The notes under the pieces: generated by a model
What the model saw: the letters and a program-made list of their open reading frames with translations, nothing else
Told to the model about the DNA's origin: nothing
The model's database searches: none
Translations under genes and position numbers: made by a program
Source: Brassica napus
Taxonomy: Eukaryota; Streptophyta; Magnoliopsida; Brassicales; Brassicaceae
Direction: 5' to 3'
Length of the DNA stretch: 64,000 nucleotides
NCBI RefSeq assembly: GCF_020379485.1
Contig: NC_063444.1
Location: 568,652-632,651 of the forward strand
Shown: positions 37,304 to 49,906 of the stretch, piece after piece
Position numbering within the stretch: position 1 is the first letter of the stretch
Layout: each line of letters starts with the position of its first letter

Positions 37304-37853
37304 TTAAGTTTCAAATTTCAATACCAATTGATTTGGCTGTCAACAGATAAAACAATACCAGTAGATTTACAGTGGTTATAAAATGTATCCGACTTAAAAT
37401 TAAAGGGGCATCTGTAGTAACAAAGTACAACTACCACCAGTCTTCAAGTTCCAATGCCATTTTTTCAGCTCGACCTTTGCAATTGCTAACTAAAATAATT
37501 ATCTTCGGAAATCTATAAAAGAGGATAAAATTAAAAACTTTATAGACCGCGAAAGATCATGTGGGATTTCATTTTTAAACATCAAAAGGGACATACCTCT
37601 TATCTTCTTTTCTTGGTCTGATCAATGATCTAAATAAGGTTTATTATCAATCACACTATCACTCTGAGCTAGTATCCTCTCACGTGAATTTGATAGCATT
37701 TCCAGAAAATATATTGTTTATAACTACCAGGTATTTAACATTTCTCTAAACATGCCGTTTTGGCTAAAGTTATCATGAAAATATCGAAATTTACGGTAAC
37801 AATACAAAGGTATACACTACAAGAAAACAGCGGCATACCGAGGGAAAAAATAG

Positions 37854-37895
37854 TCGGTATGTCGTCGGAATAACGTTATTCCGACGACATACCGA
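37854..37895. repeat. Perfect 42-bp palindrome near the CACTA terminus
   Basis: TCGGTATGTCGTCGGAATAAC is followed immediately by its exact reverse complement, with no spacer. The last arm overlaps the start of the subterminal repeat zone. It can extrude as a hairpin. Confidence 0.97.
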
Positions 37896-38245
37896 TGAAA
37901 CAAGTCCTCGCAAATAACTCTTCGGAAATTTATTTTTCTTCGGAAATCCCTCGGAAATTTCCGACGGAATTCCGAGGAAACTCCGAGGACCACCAGTTCG
38001 TCGGAAAGGTCCTCAGAATATACCGAGGGAGAACTTCTTCGGGATATTTCGATGGACTTTCCGATGGTCCAATCCTCAGAAGTTCCGACGAAATGTTCTT
38101 CGGAATTTTCATCGGGAATTTCCAAGGAACGGAGTCCTCGGAAAATTCCGAGGAATGAGTCCCTCGGTATATTCCGAGGAAGGAGTCCCTCGGTATATTC
38201 CGAGGAAATGTTCGTCGGAAATTTCCGAGGGTTCATTTCCTCGGA
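37896..38245. repeat. CACTA subterminal repeat zone
   Basis: About twenty copies of TCCTCGGAA / TTCCGAGGA and variants occur in both orientations, including two copies of GAGTCCCTCGGTATATTCCG at about 38157 and 38181. Such zones bind the element's regulatory protein in En/Spm. Overlapping frames seen here are artefacts of the 8-9-bp repeat. Confidence 0.9.
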
Positions 38246-38401
38246 ATTTCAAAAAAAAATTAATTTTTTTTAAAAAAATAAAATTTTCGAAATTTAAATT
38301 CGAAAATATAAAATTAAAATTAAAATTGAAAACATATTAGATAATATTCAAAGTTGTACAAATAAAAATACAACATTCCGAGTTTTTGAAAGAAAAAAAA
38401 A

Positions 38402-39475
<1,074 letters not shown>

Positions 39476-39540
39476 AAAACACAATTAGTAGAAAATTTAT
39501 ATTAAAGATTAAAAACACAAATCTCCAAGCTTTATTACCA

Positions 39541-41401
39541 CGCCAAAACCATCACTTTTTTGTCTAAAAACCATCACTTTTTGACTGATATATAAGTTAT
39601 CATGTATAACATACACGCATGACTAGAATGACCTATTTCTTTTTGTCCTTTCAAAAAAAGAAAAAACATAATCGCAGATTTTAAAATTCCATCTAACTGA
39701 GCATTAATTATGCTAAAAACAATAAGATTTGATTTGATACACGCTCAAGTGCTGTGACAAATAGCTAAGCTGTGTAAACTGTAAAGTTACAATTAGAATC
39801 ACCTGAGAAAACTATATATTAAATAAACAAAACAGGTATTTAATTATAGAATATACATATACATGTGCATGATTAATGAACACATATCTGATATTTGAAC
39901 AACAGGTTGTCAGTATGGGTGTGGTAATAAACACTAAAAACTTTCGTAAGCAAATTATTTTTATCAATGTTTACGTCATATTTGAAACCTATTTTTTGGT
40001 GTTTTGCAATTAGCTTATTGATTGTAGCTTATATACATGTGTTCTATTTTCTGTCTAGTTATCTGCAAACATTTTATCTTTAATAATGGTTCTTATACAG
40101 TAAAGAAACAAAAACCCAAACTACAAATATCTAGAAAACCAAAGCTTGAATTTGTCGAAAGTTTCGTTCTGATCGAACTCCAAAGTTTCTTTTAAACAAA
40201 GAATGAATTTGTCGAAAGTTTCTTTCTGAACTTCAAATATCTAGAAAACCAAAGCTTGAAACTTAATCAAATTAAAGATAATAATGATTAATATTGGTAA
40301 AACCGAAATGATTCCCTGATGATTGACACCTGGCATGAAGTGAAACTAAATCTTTTTATCTTAAGATGACGATAATTGGGGATTTGGTCACTTGGAAGCA
40401 TTTTAAGATTCGTTCTTAATAGAAAAAGAGCAAAATTCGCAGTTAAGTTTGAGATTCGAAATGTGATTGGTTCGAAGCAGTCGAGCCCACGTGGTCCTTA
40501 TTGATCTTTATTACCATGTTCCTATTTGGGTCCCACTTAAATCTTCTAATTTCATGGGTATGAACTTGATGAATTTGATTAGGGCTTGGATTTGGTCTAG
40601 CTCGGTCTTAAAGAAGATTTTCTAAAATCAAACCAAGTTCATTGTGGTTTAGACTCGATTCGACAAAACCTCGTATACTATTTCGTTTTAACCAATATGC
40701 TGTCCATTCTCGGTTGATGTTTATATATTAAGTTTTTTTTTTTGGGTGTAATATATTTACACAAAGCGAACTATTCTTTCGCCTTTTACTAAAGTATATT
40801 AAGTTTTTTTCCAAAGGTAAACCGAACGAGATATTAAATAAGATGCATCCAATCGATTAGTTGGACATGACTTGCGAGTAACGATGCTAAATGTATGCCT
40901 ACATCATACCGAATCAAATAAACAATTTGAAAACGGTCGTCGGAGTTTCTTACAATTCTTATATTCTTTGTATATTTTTTGAGTTCATAAACTCTTTTGT
41001 GAAATTTTTAATTATGTACCCACTGTTATAGTTCTACAGTTACAACTACGACCGTATATTAAATGTAAATATAACCAAACACTAAAATGTTGGGTTAGAG
41101 ATCGATGAAAGTCACTTTTCATAATTAGTAAAGTAGTACTACTATTTTAGACGGGAAAACGCTTTATGTGATAGTAGAAATTAAGCATTAAGGCGTCGGA
41201 ATTAACAAATGTTAGTTATGTGATATTTACTAAATATCTTACCATATTTGGAAACTAACGACAGAACAATTAATAAAGTGAATTGCCGCAACTCCAAGTT
41301 CCTGTCTGACACGTGTAATTAATAAATTCTTATACTATTTTCATTGATAATTTATTCAATTAGTATTTTTACAGAAAGGCGTATGGGCTATTTGTAGTGT
41401 A
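39541..41401. other. Gene-free intergenic DNA with short local duplications
   Basis: No gene recognised. AAAACCATCACTTTT is repeated at 39545-39559 and 39567-39581 around a 7-bp insert. A block near 40120-40260 contains ATCTAGAAAACCAAAGCTTG twice and GAATTTGTCGAAAGTTTC twice, a local duplication. Confidence 0.6.
40739..40794 (-). mobile_element. Micro-retroposition scar (~56 bp)
   Basis: On the minus strand the insert reads CTTTAGTAAAAGGCGAAAG, ... TGTAAATATATTACACCC and an A run, flanked by TATATTAAGTTTTTTT (about 40724-40738 and 40795-40810). It is the longest of the tiny inserts; exact edges are blurred by the T run. Confidence 0.65.
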
Positions 41402-41427
41402 CTAGTTGTTTTTCCCGCACTTGCGGG
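41402..41427 (-). mobile_element. Helitron-type 3' terminus
   Basis: On the minus strand CCCGCAAGTGCGGG (a 6-bp stem) is followed by AAAAACAA and CTAG, then a T, matching the hairpin plus CTRR|T end of Helitrons. The element would extend rightwards; the 5' TC end was not found. The following AT-rich sequence to about 42.8 kb may be its body. Confidence 0.55.
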
Positions 41428-43508
41428 CATATTCATTTTACTGATAGTTATTAATATATGTATTATGATTTAAACATGATGATAACTTATTCTTAATCAT
41501 TTTAGTTTTCTTCGATTTTTATTTCGGTCTATGTCTCCCTAACATAAAAAAGCTATAAAAGTATGAAACTATAAGAGCATAATTACATATCAAATATTCT
41601 ACATAATAAAGTAAATTAAGAATGTGAATTTCTGGTCTCTCTTAATCTACTTTGTATTTTTGAATCAGAAACATGTATTAAATTACCAAAAAACACTAAA
41701 ACACACAAAATCCAAGCAAGAAAAAAATAAATAAAAAGTAAATAAAATTAAGTTTGGTGATAATTTAGAAGAAAACTCTTTTTTTTTTAAACGAATTGAG
41801 AAAATGACAATATTTCATTGGTTTACTTGATCAATATATACATTGACTTATCTTAATATTTCATAAGTTTACTTTTAATAAAAGAAAAAAATAGATAATG
41901 ATAGTTTTATTATTAAAGTTAAATTATGTTTAATTATATAATGATAAATCTAATTATTAATTAAAAATATATCTATTTTAGCCGTTTCATAACATTATTA
42001 CATATGCAACTCTCTAAACTTAATATCAAAGCATATTTTTTAATAGATTAAACAATAATTAAACATACACGGGAAATAACTACAGAAGTAATTCAGAATA
42101 CTGAATTCATAATTTCAAACTCCATGTAACAAAACCGACTTGCTCCTAGTCTTTCAAACTCAAAGAAAGAAAGAAAAATATAGAATTCCAACTAAAAAAA
42201 CAAATATCAAAAGTACATAAATATATATGTCAAAAACTATAATCGAGACAATTTAGAATGAATGAGAAAAATGAAACTATAGACTTTTAAAACATGGTAC
42301 ATCATATGAAAATAAGAATTGGTCTTAACTTGTGTAAAATAATTATAATCGTAATTCCAGTTTGAAAATTTGAAATAGTTTTATATTATTTAAATTAATA
42401 AATTAATAATTTATGCTAAAACTAATAATAATCTCGTGAAAGTTAAAATAATTATAATCATATTCCAATTAGAAATTTCAAAATATTTATATTATTCAAA
42501 TTAATGAATTAATTAGAAAGTTTGAAATATTTATATTATCTAAATTAAGAAACTGATTATTTAATCTAAAAACTAATAAGAATATGACAAATAAATAAAA
42601 TTAGCTAAAATCATGGAGAATGTGACAAAACAGCAAAATCATTTCATAAATAATAGTATAAAATTGGTTCGATCTACCTTCTTACTTTTTTGGGTAAATA
42701 TCTTTCGTACATATCCATTAAAAATATTACTTTTTCCTATGATCATAATAATAAGGTCTTTAATATCTTAAAAGATTGTTTTATCACTGATAAAAATAAC
42801 TAAATTAAGAAAAGCAGAATATTAAGCAAGTGTTTTTTTGTCAGAGGGACGCAGTCCTGTGATGCGCCCATTCAGTATTTCCACATGACATCTGAAAAAG
42901 ACTAAAAATAAACTATAAACATGTACGGACATGTTAAAAAAGGAAATATTATTGATAATGGAAATTTACCTAAATCACACTATACGTTTAATATTATTTC
43001 ACTCCTTTTTATCCAAACAATTCCATTAAGTTTCCACTATCCGCCATAATAAACTATGAAAAGAATCAGTGATTAAAGTTATATATATACACACATATGA
43101 ACTATATCTATATAAACTCTTTCTTAACCTAGGAACTTTACAAGAACTTTATTCTATTTCGTTAGTTGCTTTAGTTTTTTTTTTCTCTCCCTTTATTAAA
43201 ATTACACACAAATACTATTTTGTACTAGAAACTTGGTACTTACCATATAATTTAATCTACCAAAAATGTCTCGAATTAAGAGGTGAGTATAGTGTATATA
43301 TGTGTGTGCATATATATCCTTAGTTTATTCCTCGAATAGATTGTTGACTCTTGGCTCAACCTTACTCTCTTTCTATTTCTACCTTTCTCTTTCCTCTTAT
43401 TCGTCCCTCTCCGTCTACATTTCTCTTTTGGTCTTGGTAAGATCTACAAAAAAACAAAACCCTAGAAAAGAGAAGAACCAGAGGAGAATCAATTAGAGAA
43501 TAAAATTG
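41428..43508. other. AT-rich DNA, possible Helitron body and AGL21 upstream region
   Basis: No coding signal. The last ~450 bases before the ATG include pyrimidine-rich CTTTCTCTTTCCTC stretches at 43380-43430 and an AAACCCTAG telo-box-like word at about 43458, consistent with a MADS gene leader. Confidence 0.5.
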
Positions 43509-46500
43509 ATGGGAAGAGGAAAGATTGTGATCCAAAGGATCGATGATTCTACGAGTAGACAAGTCACTTTCTCCAAACGAAGAAAGGGTCTTATCAAGAA
43601 AGCCAAAGAGCTAGCTATTCTCTGCGACGCGGAGGTCGGTCTCATCATCTTCTCTAGTACCGGAAAGCTCTATGACTTTTCCAGCTCCAGGTTCCTCTTC
43701 TACAGTTATTCAATCTCAAATCTGTACATCTTCTTGATTGTGTGGATATATGTATGGAAGCGTGTATGTGTGCGTATATATACGGACTTATATAATTTTA
43801 TGCTACGGGTTGGGTAATTTGAGATTTAATTGTGTGATTTACTCATTTGTAGTGGACCTTTGTTGCATCTTGCGGTCGGTAGAAAATGTTACATTTTACT
43901 ATATGTACAATAAGATATATATATATATATATGTATGTATCGCCGACAAAATTTAATTTAGTTTTAACAAAGAAAAATTGAAAATGAGAAGGTTTGAAGA
44001 AGAATGATAGCTTTGAATATGAAAACTTAAGTTTAGTACGAAAAAAACTTGGCTTAATATGCGATTGCCTGTGTGTATACATGCGTGGACAATGACATGT
44101 AGCTAAGGCTCATTGTTTGCCTATTCCAAATATAGATATGTTTTGAAAATGAGAAAACAAGTAAATGCTCAAGCATCAGTTAATGGTGGAAAAAGCGTTA
44201 TAAACTGAGATCACAAGATTGAATGATTGGTGGGGAGAGGGGCTTAATTTCTCAAAATCAATAAACTAGGAGACGCCTTATTCTTATCCGTTAACAGAAT
44301 TATCTATTTGTAAACATAAACATCTTCTAGATATTTTGTATAGTACTATTTATTATGAAAGAACGATCAATTATGTTGTATATTAACACTATATGCAGGA
44401 CCATGACCTTAATATATCATCTGAATTATTTGTCAGAAACTCTTGTCAACAGAATAAACGTAGAGAAAAAAAGTAATAATTTGACGGTCTATATTCATGG
44501 ATATACTTACAATCGTAAGAGACTAATAGTATATATTAACAACTAATTTTTTAATTTAGTTATTTTGAGTTTTTGGATTATTTGAAAATTTGATAAAAAT
44601 CAGATTTTTAATTTTTATGATTGCAGATTTAGCTGTTCAGCCAAGTAAAAGAGTTCAATAAATGTGAAATAAAATTTTGATAATTTCCTTGATTATCTAG
44701 CAAAGATCACCTATATACGAGATTTTTTTCAATATCGTTTTTTTCTCAAGTATCATAGATTTCATGAACCATTAAATATATGAAACTTAGCATAGTTGAG
44801 TTTACCGTTCTTGAAACCAACTGACTACATGATATGCCCTGACACATGTTATTATTTCTTGGATGTATAGTTTAAAAAGTCTGCCACAGTAATTCCTTTA
44901 AATTCATGACCGGGCCTTGGTTTCTTCAGAATTATATTTTTCAAATTATTGCTTATACACATCTAAGCAGTTTTATTGGAAAAAAAAAACAAATACTATT
45001 TAGTTTACATATGTAATTTATATAAAGGTTGTGCATGTGCGTATGTTTATGTTGTCTGTATAGCTAGCCTATTACAAAACCTGAGAACTCTTTTGTCTGT
45101 ATAGCACATACTAAGGAATAACTTCTATATAGCACATACAAAATTAAGTCTATGAGTTTCCCTTTATGTATGAAAGGTTTTTCAATGGAGGAGTTGGAAG
45201 ATTTCTCCGTCAACTTCAAATGGACAATTTCTGATATATTCTTTACTGTGATAATTTGATATGATTTACACCACGATCAATTTACTTACATCCAATCTTT
45301 TGAACAGCATGAAGTCAGTTATTGATAGATACAACAAGAGCAAGATTGAACAACAACAACTATTAAACCCCGCATCAGAAGTAAAGGTACATATCTAAAC
45401 AAACATGAGAATATGTGATTAAATTGATAAAGTTTTTTAGAATCGTGTGTATTGAAATGAGAATTTAGTCAATTTACAAAGTTCGCAGATTAATGAGTTA
45501 TGTCTGATTCTTTTGCTACGTTCACTTTGTAAGAGAATTTTCATTTTAAATGAAATTTAACGTCAAGAGTTGGATACGCTTATATAGTTTGTATGTAAAG
45601 ACAATTCGTTTTCATTTTAAATGAAATTTAACGTCATATGTATGTGTTTGATAAGTTTTTTGCGTCGTCGTGTGTTGTAGTTTTGGCAGAGAGAAGCTGC
45701 AGTTCTAAGGCAAGAATTGCATGCTTTGCAAGAAACCCATCGGTATTCCCTTTGAACTATACCACCAGTGTGTAACATATATCATATTATAATAACTAGT
45801 CTTTAATCACAATATCCACGAAAATACATGAACAAAGAAAAGAAGAACTTTTACGTATACATTGTGATTACATGTTTGCTACGAAGCAGACAAATTATGG
45901 GGGAACAACTAAATGGTTTGAGCGTCAACGAGCTAAACAATCTTGAGAATCAACTTGAGATAAGTTTGCGTGGAGTTCGTATGAAAAAGGTATATGCTAT
46001 ATTAATACCTTGTTTTCTACTTTTTAGTGCATCGCTCAAAGATTGATAATATAGCACAATGTATTTCAATAGAATTTATTGCTTTCCCGGATTTTACAGG
46101 AACAAATGCTGACTCATGAAATCCAAGAACTAAGCCAAAAGGTCACCATATTTCTTTAAATATCAGTGTAAATTCTCCAAAAATAACATATGTTAATTCT
46201 TATTTTGTAATATTTTGGTTTGTGGCTGCAGAGGAACCTCATACATCTGGAAAACGTTGAACTATCAAGAAAAGTACAAAGGATTCATCAAGAAAATGTG
46301 GAGCTCTACAAGAAGGTTACAAGGATATAAACAAAGTCCATTTACTTGGAATAACTTATATATAGCTTCAAAGTGATGGCTTCAACCTTCGTTAATGGGT
46401 CTTGCAGGCTTATACAACAAACGGGTTTGCACACCGTGAACTAGTTGTCGCGGATGATGAATCACACACTCAGATTCGGCTGCAGCTAAGCCAACCGGAT

Positions 46501-46539
46501 CATTCCGATTATGAGACCCCACCAAGAGGAAGCGAATAA
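43509..46539 (+). CDS. AGL21: MADS-box transcription factor, AGL21 (AGL17 clade)
   Basis: Seven exons, 43509-43690, 45308-45386, 45681-45742, 45890-45989, 46100-46141, 46232-46315 and 46408-46539, join into 226 codons plus stop with GT..AG borders. This is the classic type II (MIKC) exon plan: a 182-bp MADS exon, then I, K (exons 3-5) and C regions. The MADS domain reads [20 protein letters not shown] through [17 protein letters not shown]; the K domain includes [20 protein letters not shown]; the C-terminus is [20 protein letters not shown]. These match Arabidopsis AGL21 (AT4G37940) more closely than its sister AGL17. In Arabidopsis AGL21 acts in roots, promoting lateral root growth in response to nitrogen supply and hormones. 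Intron 1 (43691-45307) is long and may hold regulatory sites, as is usual in MADS genes. The T-rich codon before ATG is not used. Confidence 0.96.
45538..45636 (+). repeat. 28-bp direct repeat in AGL21 intron 2
   Basis: TTTTCATTTTAAATGAAATT followed by TAACGTCA occurs at 45538-45565 and again at 45609-45636, identical, separated by 43 bases. Each copy contains the near-palindrome ATTTTAAAT. There is no poly(A) insert, so it looks like a local duplication of ~71 bp in part. Confidence 0.9.
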
Positions 46540-47140
46540 CAGCATGTGGTAGAATTTATAACTTGATGAACAACATTAACACTTCAGGCATATTTATATA
46601 CTAATTAATGATATATAAAAAATTCACAGATTGAAGTTCGAAGTTCGAAGATACCATGATGTTGAAGAACAAACCAAAGTTTTGGTTTGAATAATTGGAA
46701 ACAAAGAAGAAACCTCAAGAAACCAAGCATGTTCCTTCTCATCAATTATATATATTTTTGTCTCATTCTCATGTGCATTTGAATTATATAACTGAAGCAT
46801 ATATAATACAGAAGAAATACAAGTAAACCGGTGTTTGTTATTGTTATACTCATCCTGAGTATATATTAATATGTTGTCTTTTTTTATAACCATATAGAGT
46901 GGAAACGTTGGTGGAGAGACTGTGACATGAGATAATGACAAGAAACCACAAAAAGATAAAATAAGAAAATATAAAAAAGAAAAGAGGGAAAAAAATTCAA
47001 AAAACTTTTGCAACCACCAAAAGCTCAGCCAAAAGCAGAGGCCACGATGCTCTCTTCAGAGGATAAGCCCACTTGATTCTTTTTCATAATTCAAATCTGT
47101 TTCTAGGGTTCCAGAGAGAGAGGCAGAGAGGTTGGTGAGA
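46540..47140. other. AGL21-SHM1 intergenic spacer
   Basis: It holds the AGL21 3' region and the SHM1 promoter and leader. A GTGGGCT-like word (AAGCCCAC at 47065) about 75 bases before the SHM1 ATG resembles a site II element (TGGGCY, inverted) found upstream of many mitochondrial-protein genes. Confidence 0.5.
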
Positions 47141-49906
47141 ATGGCGATGGCTATGGCTCTTCGGAGGCTTTCTTCTTCAGTTGACAAACCTATTCGTCCT
47201 CTTATCAGATCATCTTCATGCTACATGGTAACACCCCCATGAATCCGATCAGGACCGAATCTTGTGTTTCTGATTTGTGGTTGTTGTTTCTTACAGTCTT
47301 CTTTACCAAGTGAAGCTGTTGATGACAAGGAGAGGTCTCGTGTCACTGTAAGCTTTTGCTTCTTCCTTGTTCTCCTTAAACCCTTTTTGTCTTAATCTCC
47401 AGCAGCTGATTAGTTTCCTTGCTGCTCAAGCAATGATTTAGGTTAATGAAGTTATGCGTCTTTTTTGTTCGTTGCAGTGGCCAAAACAGCTTAACGCATC
47501 TTTGGAGGAAGTTGATCCTGAGATTGCTGACATCATTGAGCATGAGAAAGCTAGACAATGGAAGGTTATTAATTTAGTCTCTCTTAATATCTTGTTCCTT
47601 CTGTAACTTGGACTGATCTTTGTAATGATTAATGTTATCAAAGGGACTTGAACTCATTCCATCTGAGAATTTCACATCTGTCTCGGTGATGCAAGCTGTT
47701 GGCTCTGTGATGACTAACAAGTACAGTGAAGGGTACCCTGGTGCTAGATACTATGGAGGAAATGAGTATGTTCATACCTTTTTTTATTTTATTTTTTGCA
47801 ATAAGAGTCACAAATTCAGTTTCAGCTCCTAGACATGGTTGATTGACCAATCTTGATTTATTTTGAAGGTACATAGACATGGCGGAAACCTTGTGCCAGA
47901 AGCGTGCTCTTGAAGCTTTCCGGTTAGACCCTGAGAAGTGGGGAGGTAATTAAACCAACTCATTTCATGTATTCTGACTTGTGTATGATCCTTTGATGGT
48001 TTACTCTGAGTCCTGTGGTTATACAGTGAATGTGCAACCTTTGTCTGGATCTCCTGCCAACTTCCATGTGTACACTGCATTGTTGAAGCCTCATGAGAGA
48101 ATCATGGCACTTGATCTTCCTCATGGTGGTCATCTTTCTCATGGTTACCAGGTACCTTCATTAATTATTATCCTGTTAATGAATTTACACAACTGTTTTT
48201 GTGTACTGATTTATAAGAGTTTTTTTTTTTTTTTTTTTCTCTTTGTATCTCATGCAGACTGACACCAAGAAGATATCTGCTGTGTCTATCTTTTTTGAAA
48301 CTATGCCCTACCGCTTGGACGAGAGCACTGGCTTCATCGACTACGACCAGGTTCATTATTATTCAATTAAGTAACCACACTACTTCATATTGTTTAATAT
48401 TCATACAGCTTATTAATCTTTGATCTGCAGATGGAGAAGAGTGCTACTCTTTTCAGGCCAAAACTGATTGTTGCTGGTGCAAGTGCTTATGCTCGATTGT
48501 ATGACTATGCCCGCATCCGAAAGGTATTATTCAATCCCATATTATATTGTGAATCAAGAGTTGAGTTCTGAGTCCAAACTCTCTTTGGCAGGTGTGTAAC
48601 AAGCAAAAAGCTGTGATGCTAGCAGATATGGCACACATAAGCGGTTTGGTTGCAGCTGGTGTAATCCCTTCACCGTTCGAATATGCAGATGTTGTAACCA
48701 CCACAACTCACAAGTCACTTCGTGGACCTCGTGGTGCCATGATTTTCTACAGAAAGGGTGTTAAGGAAATTAACAAACAAGGGAAAGAGGTAAGAAAATC
48801 AAAAAATGTTTTAAAGATATTATCTACACTCTCATTCATTGTTGTTTCTTTGAAAGGTTATGTATGATTTTGAAGACAAGATCAATCAAGCTGTCTTCCC
48901 TGGTCTTCAAGGTGGTCCACACAACCACACTATTACAGGACTAGCTGTTGCTTTAAAACAGGTACACTGAATGGAACTCAAACGTTGCTTATTGGATTTG
49001 TAGTTTCTTTAATGGTTTGTTATAAAAATTGCAGGCAACTACTTCAGAGTACAAAGCATACCAAGAGCAAGTCCTCAGTAACTCTGCAAAGTTTGCTCAG
49101 GTGAAGAAGAAGAACCCTATATGTATAATATGTACTGTTGATTATCTCTAAAATTTTAATTATTGTTTGGTGCAAGACTCTGATGGAGAAAGGTTATGAA
49201 CTTGTTTCTGGTGGAACTGACAACCATCTGGTTCTAGTGAACCTGAAGCCCAAGGTCACTTGATCTTTACTTGTTATATAATCTTTTTTTTTTGTTATAT
49301 AATCTTCTTACTTAACACTCCCTTTTTTATTTATTTATCTGATGTTTTTTTCCGGTTTTGCAGGGAATTGATGGATCTAGAGTTGAGAAAGTACTGGAAG
49401 CTGTTCACATTGCATCCAACAAAAACACTGTTCCTGGAGATGTTTCTGCCATGGTTCCTGGTGGAATCAGAATGGGTAAAGAATCATTACTAATTATGCT
49501 TTTGTTTTTGGAACCTTTACCTGAAATTTTCTATGCCATTTTAGGTACTCCTGCTCTCACTTCCAGAGGCTTTGTTGAGGAAGACTTTGCCAAAGTAGCT
49601 GAGTACTTTGACAAAGCTGTGAAGTTGGCTCTCAAAGTCAAATCTGAAGCTCAAGGTTGATTCATTTCTCTGATTCAAATGATTCTTCGATGGTTTTCAG
49701 TTCCATATAAACAAATGCTTAGAGAATTGGTTTGTTGTGTTGTAAAAAAAAAAACAGGAACCAAACTGAAAGATTTTGTGTCAGCAATGGAATCATCTTC
49801 AGCCATTCAATCAGAGATTGCCAAGCTGCGCCACGACGTGGAGGAGTTCGCTAAGCAGTTCCCAACTATTGGGTTTGAGAAAGAAACCATGAAGTACAAG
49901 AACTGA
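47141..49906 (+). CDS. SHM1: Serine hydroxymethyltransferase, mitochondrial (SHM1)
   Basis: Fifteen exons, 47141-47227, 47297-47347, 47478-47564, 47644-47765, 47869-47945, 48027-48151, 48258-48350, 48431-48523, 48592-48789, 48857-48961, 49035-49100, 49177-49254, 49364-49475, 49545-49655 and 49758-49906, join into 517 codons plus stop, the length of Arabidopsis SHM1 (AT4G37930). The enzyme converts glycine plus methylene-THF to serine and, beside glycine decarboxylase, closes the photorespiratory cycle in leaf mitochondria. A basic, Ser-rich presequence ([20 protein letters not shown]) fits mitochondrial import. Active-site landmarks: [13 protein letters not shown], and the PLP lysine in [13 protein letters not shown] (about residue 286). 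C-terminal [15 protein letters not shown] is complete. Intron 12 carries a duplicated TTGTTATATAATCTT around a T run. All junctions are GT..AG. Confidence 0.97.

Larger units (their letters stand above)
35781..37814. other. Gene-free AT-rich DNA between satellite and second CACTA end
   Basis: No gene recognised. It holds a (TA)n tract (36531-36579) and two short direct-repeat insertion scars (about 36007-36020 and 37290-37303). Confidence 0.6.

Noticed and set aside
37817..38340. Several overlapping frames of 60-139 codons on both strands rich in SSE, PRN and FRG residues
   Set aside because: They arise from the 8-9-bp TCCTCGGAA subterminal repeats of the CACTA element read in different frames; no homology or independent coding signal.
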